Positions 1 to 11,590 of a stretch of DNA of 64,000 nt are shown piece by piece. The number at the start of each line of letters is the position of its first letter. The stretch's first letter is position 1. Made by a program: the position numbers and the translations under genes. Below the pieces are notes generated by a model. The model searched no databases and was not told the DNA's origin. It worked only from the letters and a program-made list of their open reading frames with translations. Source of the stretch: Lota lota (Eukaryota; Chordata; Actinopteri; Gadiformes; Lotidae); the NCBI GenBank assembly GCA_026745465.1, contig JACYXH010000242.1, positions 1,337,501 to 1,401,500 on the forward strand. The letters are read 5' to 3'.

Positions 1-10
1 ATAACCCCCC

Positions 11-126
<116 letters not shown>

Positions 127-446
127 GTCAACCATAGAGGTGTTGCAAGTGTACACATGAATGCCGATCCCGTTCCGGGATTTGGCGTCCCCTGCGCCAC
201 AGAGGGTGTGCAGTCCCTGTAACATAAAGAGTCCCAACCCCAGTTAGTACAAGAACACCACAAAGAAACACATCAGCCTTTTGAAACACAGTAGACCATT
301 AGGTTACACTTACTGCCACAAAGTCCACTTTGGTCTCCGAAGATTTGGGGATGGTGAATGGCAGCCATCGCAACTATTAGAAATAATATAATGAGCAGAG
401 ATTTTGCTTTTGTAATGCTTCTGTAGACACATGTATTCTGTTTTTA

Positions 447-735
447 TGTATGACTATGTGCATATCTCAACTTGCCTGTCTGTCTGCATGTCTGTATGTC
501 TGTCTCTCAGTCGGTCTGTCTATCAATCTGTCTGTCTGCATGTCTACCTGCAATCCTGTCTAAATGTCTGCCTGCCTCCTTGTCTATCTCTCTATCAATC
601 AATCTGTCTTGCTGAATGTGTGTCTGCATATCTACCTGCCTGTCTGTCTATGTCTGTCTGCCTACAAGTCTGACTGTCTGTCTTTATATATGTCTGCCTA
701 TAAGTCTGCCTGTCTGTCTCTCTGTCTGTCTGTAC
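447..735. repeat. Degenerate (CTGT)n tetranucleotide repeat
   Basis: CTGTCTGT units with CTGC/CTAC variants over about 290 bp. Confidence 0.9.
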
Positions 736-957
736 CTGGTTGGGATCTGGCTCCACTTCATCCCAGCTCTCCGTCAGGTCCCCGCGTGGTGCGGGGCTGA
801 AGGGTTTGTGTTTGACAGACGGAAGGATGCGGTACAGCCAACTGAACACAATAGCACGAGAAATTAGGACAACCGATCATTTAGCAGATGAAACAAAAAC
901 GTTAGCTGCGACGATTTGTTTTTAAATGTAACATTTTCAAAAGCCATAGGTCGTCCC

Positions 958-959
<2 letters not shown>

Positions 960-994
<35 letters not shown>
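960..994. repeat. Poly(C) 35
   Basis: Uninterrupted run of 35 cytosines, the longest homopolymer in the window. Confidence 0.95.
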
Positions 995-996
<2 letters not shown>

Positions 997-1652
997 ATCC
1001 AGTACTTTGTTGAAATGAAAACAGAGCACATGATCAAATTATACTCATCCATCTGAATGCATCTTAAAACTACTACGGTCGAACAATTTGCACATATTAT
1101 AAGAAACACTTTGCTTCACACAAATGCACCAGGGGTATCACGGTTTGCTTTTCAGGTGGTATCCACTACCGTTATGGTAGTTATGGACTTGGATTTCAAG
1201 TTGTGTGAGCCAGATATGCGCTAGTTAACAGTTAATGCTGAAGTCACCTCACTAACTTAGCTAGCGTTAGGAAGCTGACGAAAGGCTTCACAAGCATGTG
1301 CGACTGGAGTCATGTGACATAATGACAAATGGGGAGACTTGATACGGAAATCTATTGTACCTCCAAACTGGCCGATATAATGATGCTCCAGGTGCACAGT
1401 AACAAGAGATTACAAACTAAGAATTTGCCCCATCACTCAATTTGAGCTCAATGTGTCGTCATTTGACCAGTGTGACTGATCAATCAGACCGGCAGGGACC
1501 GACGACTATACCTCCTCTTATTGGCCGGCCGTGGGCAGGTGAAGGCGGAGCCAGAGAGCTGCTCGGCGTAGAGTCCGTATGGGCAAACCTGAGGATTGTT
1601 CTGTGGGACCAAAAAATTTGTAAATCGTCTGGGGTGGTGGATTATGGATTAC
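995..1652. other. No feature recognised
   Basis: Unique sequence without credible exon or repeat; a GC-richer patch near 1490-1570 contains an inverted CCAAT (ATTGG at 1520). Confidence 0.6.
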
Positions 1653-1790
<138 letters not shown>

Positions 1791-2905
1791 TTACCTGTCC
1801 TTCGGGTAACGTTCCTGGACATCGGGGGTCTTCAGAGGAGAACTCGTTCCCAAAACCACTTATGTACTGGGGAAGGCATTAGGACAACATTTCTATGAGC
1901 CTACTGCAATTCTTACATATTTTTTTAATCTAGAAAAACAAGATTGAACCACGATACTTTTTCACAACATAAAACATGTAGGCCTAGCCACAAGTTTATT
2001 TTGAGTCGTATCTCAATTTTGACAAAATTGGCGGTTTGCATTTTAGGGCAGTTTAGCGTAAGCCTACTGGTTATACATTTGCCTTGTAGGCCCGTCTTTG
2101 TCCAGCATGAAATCGGCAGCAGAAACTACGGAAAGGCGGAAGGCGCTGAGTCATTGTTGCTGCTGCTAAAGCGCACGGGGATGATTTCCATATGTGCGCG
2201 TGCATGTAACAGTTCTCTGAAATGAACATAACGCTGTGTTCAGAGCGTTTTTCCAGGATATAAAAGGTAGTTATCATTGTTAAAACAAATGTCCCATCAC
2301 TGTTTCATGTTTACTTTATTCAAATACAACCACAGTGGTGCAAATGAAAGTGGCAAAGTTACACAAATTATAATTTGAATTATTATTAAATCTTCGGTTG
2401 CCCTACTGTGCCTGCAGTTTACCACGGTTTGTAGTATGCCTACAGTTTGTAACAAAATGCGATTTTATACAAGATAGGTGGCAATGGCACATTCTTTCAA
2501 CAGGCATAAAGCATCAGGGCAGCTGCTGAATACAGCTCTCTGATTGGTCCAAAATGAACGCCCCCTAAAAATATAGACTGCTAAAACGTACAGATTTCAG
2601 GGTCATATTTAGCCTAAATTGTTCAAGTTAAAAAATTTAAATTCAAACTGGAAACCATCTAACAGATTTTATTTTTTTACAACGTCATCTTATATAAGGC
2701 AAGTACGCATATATAGATAGGCCTATCCATAGCCTACATGCAGTGTTGAATTTGAAAGAAACATCCCTTACCTTTAAACCAGCCATTGCAGAGTTAGATA
2801 CCCTTGACTACCTACAAGTTAAGGTTAGATTAGTGTATTGTATAGCCCTACTTGGGTAAAGTGTAACTTATTCCTGGTATAGGAACAGTTGTCACCAGCT
2901 GCACC
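1791..2905. other. No feature recognised
   Basis: AT-rich unique sequence, no credible exon. Confidence 0.6.
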
Positions 2906-2968
2906 GTGAGTGTGAGTGTGAGTGTGAGTGTGAGTGTGTGTGTGTGTGAGTGTGTGTGTGTGTGTGTG
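2906..2968. repeat. (GTGTGA)/(GT) repeat
   Basis: GAGTGT units grading into GT. Confidence 0.9.
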
Positions 2969-3321
2969 TAATCGGAGTTAAAAGGAATGGAAGACCGGAG
3001 GAAAGGGGGTTGGACGTATACTCTTTCGCAATATGGTTTCAATTAACCCGAGAGATGTGACGTCACTGGTTCTCTTTTCCAAAGAGCGAAGTTCGTCTAG
3101 TGACAAAAGCACATAAAGAAAGGCTGCAACTGCCAAAACAAACAAAACAAAAACGCAAGCAACCTGTCCTACTACAAAACATAGACACAAGACGACAACA
3201 ACACACCAGCGAAGGCAGGCCTACTTGGAATGGAATCAGTCCATATCGGTATAACCTGTTGCAGGAAAATATGACTTTTTTAATGCGTAATCCACATAAG
3301 ACGAGTCACGTTTCGTGTACC

Positions 3322-3680
3322 GCGATCCACAAATATGTGTTAGTTGTGATTTGTAAAATGGCATGCACGGACATTACACGATACACAAATACATAATATT
3401 CACTTGTGTCTTGTAAAATTATATCCACATTCACTTTTACACATGTTTGGATCGCAAGGGCCTTGTGAGTTGCTAAATTTATGGATTTTTGTCAAATCTG
3501 TCCCACTGTTGATCTGTAAAATGTGAATGCGCAAGACTTGAATATGAACGTAACCCACAGAAGACGATTCACGTTGCGTGTATCGCTACCCACAACTGTT
3601 TTATACTTGTGCTTTGTAATCAAGATCCACAAATACACCTTTTTACTTATGTCTTGTAAAACGATTTCCATATATTTCAG
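3322..3680. repeat. Degenerate minisatellite-like repeat
   Basis: Units of roughly 47-57 bp recur, each pairing GATCCACAAATA-like and CTTGTAAAA-like motifs (near 3347, 3404, 3510, 3650). A 32-base stretch at 3300 recurs with few changes at 3564. Copies are diverged. Confidence 0.6.
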
Positions 3681-3689
3681 TTATCATAT

Positions 3690-4382
<693 letters not shown>

Positions 4383-4439
4383 CTTGCCTCGACTCAACCT
4401 CTTGTCTATTTCTTTTCTTTTTGGGGGAGGTGGTTCAGG

Positions 4440-4633
4440 AAGGGTAAATGATGGCAATTCTCATAGCGAGGCGCAAATAAACTCGGCGCGGCAGAAGTAA
4501 CTGTTCTCCGGCGAAGCGTGCTATCAACGCTGGGGCTCCCCCGCTGGCAGGCAGTTTAGGGTGCTGTGCCGAAGACGGAAAAGCCCGATGGAGCAAAATA
4601 TCCCGACCAGTCTGCGGAAATTGATCTGCCCCT
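4440..4633. promoter_or_regulatory. CNE-like block next to the 227-bp duplication
   Basis: Complex, repeat-free sequence with several CpGs directly after a CT microsatellite. Conservation is inferred from texture only. Confidence 0.3.
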
Positions 4634-5087
4634 CGAATGGTGGAAGAAATGAGCGATTTTAATTGTGTCCCCGAGTTTGATGATAGAATTCTAGAGTATT
4701 TGGTATCCTGACTATAGGGGGGCTGTGTATTTTAAGAGGGTCAGAAATAGCAGTGGATGGGAGGAAAGAAAAACCATTTGCCTAGGCAGTTATATCTATG
4801 CATGCGTAAGTGTGCCATGAATGTTTTGTTATTAGGGGCTGGCCCTGGACTCAATGATATCGAATGGTGGAAGAAATGAGCGATTTTAATTGTGTCCCCG
4901 AGTTTGATGATAGAATTCTAGAGTATTTGGTATCCTGACTATAGGGGGGCTGTGTATTTTAAGAGGGTCAGAAATAGCAGTGGATGGGAGGAAAGAAAAA
5001 CCATTTGCCTAGGCAGTTATATCTATGCATGCGTAAGTGTGCCATGAATGTTTTGTTATTAGGGGCTGGCCCTGGACTCAATGATAT
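4634..5087. repeat. Perfect 227-bp direct tandem duplication
   Basis: 4634-4860 and 4861-5087 are identical base for base by eye, directly abutting. Each copy begins CGAATGGTGG and ends CAATGATAT. The unit is unique sequence, not a microsatellite. Either a very recent duplication or an assembly artefact. Confidence 0.95.
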
Positions 5088-5166
5088 CATATTAAATGGT
5101 GTTCAGAAAACTCACCTGGAACCCAATCGATCTCAATATATATGCATAAACAACCATGCATGCATG

Positions 5167-5168
<2 letters not shown>

Positions 5169-5218
<50 letters not shown>

Positions 5219-5219
5219 C

Positions 5220-5317
<98 letters not shown>
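5169..5317. repeat. Compound (CA)n(TA)n microsatellite
   Basis: About 25 CA units abut about 46 perfect TA units, ATGCATGC just upstream. Confidence 0.97.
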
Positions 5318-5318
<1 letters not shown>

Positions 5319-5399
5319 CGGACGGACAACATAAATCGTCTCTTGTAACCACGGACCAATGACCGATATGGACAGAATACATTTTCAGACCCAACTTCA

Positions 5400-5754
5400 T
5401 GGATACACAAACACACAAGGCCTCAGCACACGTACACACTTTTTCGGCTGACCTTTGACCTAACCTATGATCAGCTAAAATAAACATTGAATGACTTTCG
5501 ATCATGGACCACACACACGAGCACGCACACACCCACACTCACTCAGAAATACACACCCACAGAAACACAAACCAACTAAATGTAACAGAAGCACGCAACT
5601 CAGGCTTAAAAACCCTATTTCACAAGCCTCAGCCTGGAATTCAGAAGCGTGGGGTTGTAATTGTTGATTATCATCGTGTCGCACACTCGACTAAAATCAA
5701 TGGGCCTATCATATCTCAAGCCCAAGCTGTATAGCGTTCTGTCACTGGGCGGCG
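5400..5754. other. CA-rich low-complexity then unique sequence
   Basis: Scattered CACACA tracts to about 5575, then unique sequence; nothing coding seen. Confidence 0.6.
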
Positions 5755-6160
5755 GCGTTGCGTGCGGGGGTTACATTAGCGCTTATTACGTCAACGACAC
5801 CATTTTCGCTGCAAACTGATTGGCACAAAGTCAAGGTCAAAATCATGCAAATGAACCCCGGAGCTGGTGCTGGAGGGGAGGGACTGTGCGCCACCTCAAC
5901 AACATGTACAGCCGCAGCACAAGCAACCGTGGCACTCATTTGCCTTCTTTTTTTTCCGCTCTTGCGGCTGCCGCTATCCTGGCAATCACCAAGAGCGCGC
6001 GTGGAGCGGGAATACATTAGCACAGGAGAACCCAACACCGCTCCGGTCGACGGAGACTCCGCACCGCCACACAAACAACAATAACAACACGTTTTATTTT
6101 CGCTCTTTCAAACACTCTCCGATAGCGTTGGAGCTGAAGCGGTTACTGCGTCGTCGCTAT
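5755..6160. promoter_or_regulatory. CpG-rich, CNE-like block upstream of ARX
   Basis: Unique and CpG-rich, with an ATTGG, AGGTCA-like half-sites (GTCAAGGTCA) and a POU octamer ATGCAAAT around 5817-5852. Enhancer or cryptic promoter is possible; no coding potential was recognised. Confidence 0.3.
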
Positions 6161-6221
6161 GCCGGGTAGCCATACATACACACACACGTAGACACATCGA
6201 CTACATGTTCTCTCTCACACA

Positions 6222-6264
<43 letters not shown>
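6222..6264. repeat. (CA)n microsatellite
   Basis: About 21 units. Confidence 0.95.
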
Positions 6265-6266
<2 letters not shown>

Positions 6267-6730
6267 AGAAAAAGACAAGTTGCCTCACACAAGCACACAT
6301 ATGTCTTGTAATAATAAATGGTGGTGGTGGTCCATCTAGTGTATCTATTTTCCGATGTATTACGTTTTTTCTGCGGGCAGACAATATATAATTTGCCATG
6401 ATACTGTGAGAATACAGCCATTTATAAATACTCACAAACACCTGGGAATAAAGGAAACAACAAATGAGCATAGAAATAAACAGGGAATGTGATATTTGAG
6501 GATGAGATTGGCCCTTTAGATGTGTGCCACCTGCCCTCCCCTTGTGAGTGAGTGAGACACACAACAAAGTGTGTCTGTGTTGGAGGAAGGTGGGTATTTG
6601 AGAACCATGATCGTACACAGCAGATATGGCAACTCAGAATTTAGTATTTTATAATCACAGCCCTGTTACACACGAGTGACATTTAATGTTTAATTATCCA
6701 TGACATAAGTTATCCAGTTCCAGAACACAT
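6265..6730. other. No feature recognised
   Basis: Unique AT-rich sequence. Confidence 0.6.
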
Positions 6731-6847
6731 AGTCGTGCGCACATACACACGCACACATACACGCACATGTGTGTATGTGTGCATGCACACGCGCAAGCAC
6801 AGGCACGCACGCATACATACATGCAGGTGCACAAACACACACACACC

Positions 6848-6919
<72 letters not shown>
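6731..6919. repeat. CA-rich tract with perfect (CA)n
   Basis: Degenerate CA/CG/TG sequence, then about 34 CA units from 6851. Confidence 0.95.
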
Positions 6920-6920
<1 letters not shown>

Positions 6921-7110
6921 GACAGCTCCATTTAACACTGATTAGATTTGCAAGGACATGCACAATACCCCTGTGACTGACTCTCTCTCCCTCCCCCTCT
7001 CTCTCTCCCTCTCTATCCCTCTCTGATTTTCTCACTCTTCTTCTGTCTCTCTTTCCATCTCTCTTTAACTCTCCCCCTTGTCCTTTGCCCCCTTACTCAC
7101 TCTCGCTTGC

Positions 7111-7114
<4 letters not shown>

Positions 7115-7185
<71 letters not shown>
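7115..7185. repeat. (CT)n microsatellite
   Basis: About 35 units in a broader CT-rich tract (6975-7215). Confidence 0.97.
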
Positions 7186-7187
<2 letters not shown>

Positions 7188-7239
7188 AGTGTCTCTCTCC
7201 CTCTGAGAGAGTGTAGTTGAGTATCTCCCGCCGTCTCCC

Positions 7240-7380
7240 CCCCCCGGGATAATGTTATGCAAATGGCTTAATACGAAGATAAAGACTGTTGCAGCGTGCG
7301 GCGCTCTCCCGGTTAACGGGCGCTTTCTCCTGCCGCCGGCGCTCTAACGAGGAGGGCACTATTCAGGAGTCATTAAATGA
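7240..7380. promoter_or_regulatory. CNE-like block with POU octamer
   Basis: Unique sequence between a CT repeat and a C21 run. Contains ATGCAAAT (7256-7263), CGGTTAACGGG and CATTAAATGA. Confidence 0.3.
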
Positions 7381-7419
7381 TGGCCTTCCTGACATGCACT
7401 CGCTCACCGCTACTCCTAA

Positions 7420-7440
7420 CCCCCCCCCCCCCCCCCCCCC
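7420..7440. repeat. Poly(C) 21
   Basis: Uninterrupted C run. Confidence 0.95.
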
Positions 7441-9080
7441 AGCCCCTACGCGGGGCTATTAAAGCCGCTCACACCCACACCGAGACACACACCGCAGACT
7501 GCCTTTTAGCAGCCGCTTCGAGTTTCTTACACGTCACAGTGTCACAGAATAGAAAATTACACTCTCCTCCCACGGAGAAAATTGCTTTGGAATTGCTTGG
7601 TTATAAAGATGTGCTTTAAAAGGAGGGGGTTGCATGCAACAAAAAAATTAATAAAAAACAAAAAGGGTTAGACACAAACAGAATTACTGAAGCACTCCTA
7701 GTACAATTCCTACTAGTTAATCAGAGGATTGCTAATTATTGATGTCAAAAGGGATATTTCTGGGTATGGGTGTGAGAGAGAGTCTTCAGATGTTAGACAA
7801 TGATCACAGTATTTAATTGTCTTTGTTTGTGTGTGTGCTTTGACAGGGCATATGTGCCGGAATAATACTGTGATCTCATTTCCATATCTCAACCACACAA
7901 AACTGAGCATCCAAGTTGGGCACATCCAAAGTCATGGATGACCACAAACCAATGCCTCTTTTTCTTTTGTATTTCCCTTTTATTTTCTAACCAAGGTAGC
8001 TTATCCAAGGCTCCTTTGCCTAGTGGTTATGCTGGCGGGAGATACTCAACTACAATAGCAATGCTACTAGCAATGCTACTAGTAGTAGCAGAGTCCCATT
8101 TCTGGTGGTAGTTATTGATTTCATCATCAGGACACTCAATAAGTTAGTTATTAGTTATTAGTTACAAAAATGTTAATAATACAAATATGTTCAAACAATA
8201 ATTTGATACAATGTTTGAGCTCGTTCATTTCTTTAAAGTGGAACCTGCGATTCTTTTTCACCGACATGAGATATTACCTAAGCAAATTAACTCAAAACTT
8301 GTATTTGGCTAGTATGAGTTCAAAGATAAAGAGCATAACCCCTGTCTGTCAAACAACTTTGTGCATGCGATTCAAGGCTAGCATAGATTGAACATATAGC
8401 TTGCTAGATAATATTACTAGCTGGTTAGAAAGTTGCTTCTTCGTATGATAAACGTGGTGGGGTAAAAGAAGGCAGGGCCTCGTTGTGAAATGTGACAATA
8501 GAATATCTCTACCGCTGCAACACTGGTCAATGAAACTCACTCACAGTAGACTTTGAGTCAGTGTGGCCACTTTAAGATAAGTTTTGGAACCAAATTTGAA
8601 CAAAAACAATCGTACCCACTGCAGCTTTAAGAAACAATTTATTTTAAAATGTATGCATGGTGCTTTCAATGGTTATACCTTCACTTCATCCACATCCTTA
8701 GGAAAAACCAGGGCCAAGCAGTTAAAATAATAACTGATCATTGAATAATTTAATTTATTATAAAAGAGTTATTTTGTTTGAGTTGGCAATGAAGCACATT
8801 GAGCCAGAACTTGAAAAGACAACCAAATATCTTCAAAGTAATATGAAACGTTTAGAGCACAGGGGATCAGAATCATAGTGTGGTACCAGTTGTTGTATTC
8901 CCTGAACCAAGATAGATATTCCATTTTGTGGACACTTTTACCCAAATCGTCTTACAATAGCCTACGGTGAGTGCATACATTCTTACCATGGGAACCCCCA
9001 GTGGGGATAGACTAGAGGGGTAGCTTGGTCACTCAAGTAGAGTATGAGTTTTGCGGTATTTTGTTGTCTAAGTGTATCAT
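7441..9080. other. Mostly featureless unique sequence
   Basis: AT-rich, no credible exon; short CAATGCTACTAG tandem copies near 8058-8090. Confidence 0.6.
8918..8990 (-). mobile_element. SINE tail-like fragment, reverse orientation
   Basis: TTTTACCCAAATCGTCTTAC and flanks resemble the reverse complement of the teleost SINE tail. Confidence 0.35.
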
Positions 9081-9086
9081 ATTGTT

Positions 9087-9275
9087 TGTGTGTGTGAGTG
9101 TATGTGTGTGTGCGTGAGTGTGTGGGCATGTGTCTGTGCGTGCATGTGTCTGTGCGTGCGTGCATGCATGTGTGTGTGTGTGTGTGTGTGTTTTCGTGTG
9201 TTTGTGTTTGTGTCTGTGTGAGTGTCTGTGTGGCTTGTGTGTGTGTGTGTGTGTGTGCGTGTGCGCGTGTGTGTT
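9087..9275. repeat. Degenerate (GT)n tract
   Basis: GT units with GC/GA interruptions. Confidence 0.93.
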
Positions 9276-9639
9276 TTCTGATTGACCATTAGGAGGCAGG
9301 CAGTCCCAGAGTGTGCAGGGTGTACCATGGCCACACTGGTGGCCCCTCAGGCCAATTTAGTGAGAGAAAAGCACTTGGATCTCGGGCCTGTAAGTCTGAG
9401 GGTCCCCAGTGGGGGGCAGCGCAGCCCTGCAATCTATATTGGATTTATTCCTCTCCCCATCTATAGGCCCTGGCCCCCTACAGAGAGGAAGTCTGACTGC
9501 ACACTCACTGAGAGATTGTCTAAAGACAATGTGTTATTATGGAACACACAGGATCGGGTAAACACAAGCAGGAAGCAACATGTGCACATCATTTGCACTC
9601 ATAGACTGAGGCAGACAGGTTGACTCAGAGAGAGAAAAA

Positions 9640-9720
9640 CACACACCCACACACACATACAGGCACACGTGAACACACACACACACACACACATACACAC
9701 ACACTTATACACACACACAG
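9640..9720. repeat. Degenerate (CA)n tract
   Basis: CA units with interruptions. Confidence 0.9.
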
Positions 9721-9825
9721 AGTCCATCGTGAAGTCATGAAGACACACATCATCTCAGCAAGGACGTGGTTACAGCACACTTTTGATCGCTGTGGGGGTC
9801 ACACCAGGGTCAAGATTCACTAAGA

Positions 9826-9985
9826 GACAGAGAGACAGACAGACATGCAGAGCAATAGACAGAGAGACACGCAGACAGGCAGATAAATAGGCAGACAGAC
9901 AGACCGACCGGCAGAGGAGGACAGACAGATGGACAGACGGAGACACAGAAACAACCAGACAGACAGACATGCAGGCAGACAAACA
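9826..9985. repeat. Degenerate (AGAC)n repeat
   Basis: AGACAGAC units with variants, complementary in type to the CTGT tract at 447-735. Confidence 0.9.
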
Positions 9986-10229
9986 GAGTTAGTCTATGTT
10001 CTATCAGGTTGACCACTGTTCCAATGGAAAATGCTATTCTGATTAATGAAGGGACAGATCTAAAATGCTAAAATGGATCTTTATCATATTAAAGCAAGAA
10101 GGGGATTTACATAAAACTCAGACAAGGTCAGAGAGAAAAGAACTTCTTAATTTAGTCTAATCAACTGTCATTTGCATCGCGCCATTTGCACAAGGTATTG
10201 CTACTAACTGAATAAACGGACTTCTTCAG

Positions 10230-10390
10230 ATTCGAGGGGGGCACTCTGGTTTTGATAGACTGGCAAGATAACTGATTTGCATATATTACTTTGATTATCT
10301 CATTACTAGGAGGATTCTTGCGGGTTTTTTGACACTCGCGCAACCAAATTAAAATGAAGGCCTGCAATCAATAAAAGGGCAATGCAGATG
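10230..10390. promoter_or_regulatory. CNE-like block upstream of ARX
   Basis: Unique sequence with ATTTGCAT (10275-10282), GATTATC, CAATTAAAA-type and CAATCAATAAAA motifs. Conservation is inferred. Confidence 0.35.
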
Positions 10391-10454
10391 TGAAAACACA
10401 AGGCCCCCAGTATTGTGTGGTCAACCCGCGAGAGTGATTGTGACTGTGGCGGTG

Positions 10455-10476
10455 GTGATGATGCTGGTGATGATGT

Positions 10477-10511
<35 letters not shown>
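10455..10511. repeat. (GAT)n trinucleotide repeat
   Basis: About 19 GAT units with few interruptions. Confidence 0.93.
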
Positions 10512-10657
10512 TACCTCTTCAGAAGCACACGAACTAGGGGACTCAGCAGTAGGCTTGCTAGCTAGTGCCTCAAGCTCTTGATTCACATGTGATCAAAGCC
10601 GTAATCAGTGGAGACAATGGGGTCGCAAAATTGCCGCTCTGGCATCGGTGACCTATT

Positions 10658-10659
<2 letters not shown>

Positions 10660-10741
<82 letters not shown>
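10660..10741. repeat. (TC)n microsatellite
   Basis: About 40 perfect units. Confidence 0.97.
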
Positions 10742-10745
<4 letters not shown>

Positions 10746-11059
10746 CTCAGACTCGATGATAATGCCCCCTGGAGACAGCACATCTGTCCTCCAACTCAAC
10801 TCAACTGTGTTGGGCGTGCACGTTCCCGTGTGCACGTGAATGGCAGTCTTGGGTTCGAATTAGTATTATTTATCCGTTTGTTAAGGGAGCGATTTGGAGA
10901 AGACTCCCGTTCTCTTTTTCCTATTAAGGGTCGCACTTCTCTGATAATGTAAATTACGAGTAAAGGGAAATTTGCATGTGTAAAATTCATGCTGTAAATA
11001 ATTATAGGTCTGTGGGCCTGCAAAATGTCCTTCCTATTCGGCCTCTCTGCTAAAACACC

Positions 11060-11590
11060 CAGGCCCCAATCCAAAAGACGGCTTCTTCGGTTGAAGCATT
11101 AAGTCATTAATTATTTTCCTTACATAAGGGCAAATTATCGAGTCAGTTGAGCGAAATTAGAACCCTTTGTTTTTTATCCGCATTACTGTTGTAAATTACG
11201 GATGATAACTGCGTGCGCAATTGCCTTTGTTGTTCCGATCATCGCCTGTCGTTCTGAACTCGCACTAACAAAGTCATTAAATTGACTCCCTTGAGCTCTC
11301 ATTATGCGGGCAGTTAATAACCGCTAATTAACATTGCTTACGCGCTCCTTAAAAGCTCCCTCCACGATCTCCCTCCCCTTTCTTTTCCTGTTCGGCCTCT
11401 CTCCGGCAGAACAGCATTCAATTATGCCACAGTAGCTTTAGAGTTGTTGTTGGAGGACAATTCGCCGTCACTAAAGGAGGTGCATTACTGCTCTGTAGGC
11501 AAAGGATCTCTACCCCCTTCAATTGTAATTACACCTGCTGCGGGATTTAAGAAAAAATGCTTTTTCGTTAAGTACATTTGCCTGAATAAA
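11060..11590. promoter_or_regulatory. Strong CNE candidate about 3.5 kb upstream of ARX
   Basis: About 530 bp of complex, repeat-free sequence dense in homeodomain core sites: ATTAATTATT (11106), GCTAATTAAC (11324), CATTAAATTG, CAATTATG, TGTAATTACA. It stands out from the AT-rich and microsatellite-rich surroundings. An ARX enhancer, possibly auto-regulated, is the natural hypothesis. Confidence 0.5.

Noticed and set aside
1442..1640. Possible N-terminal exon before the GT repeat
   Set aside because: No homology recognised, no splice context, and it runs straight into a microsatellite.
5758..6084. GC-rich open frames on both strands near 5.8-6.1 kb
   Set aside because: No recognisable domain and overlapping frames on both strands, as expected from CpG-rich non-coding DNA.
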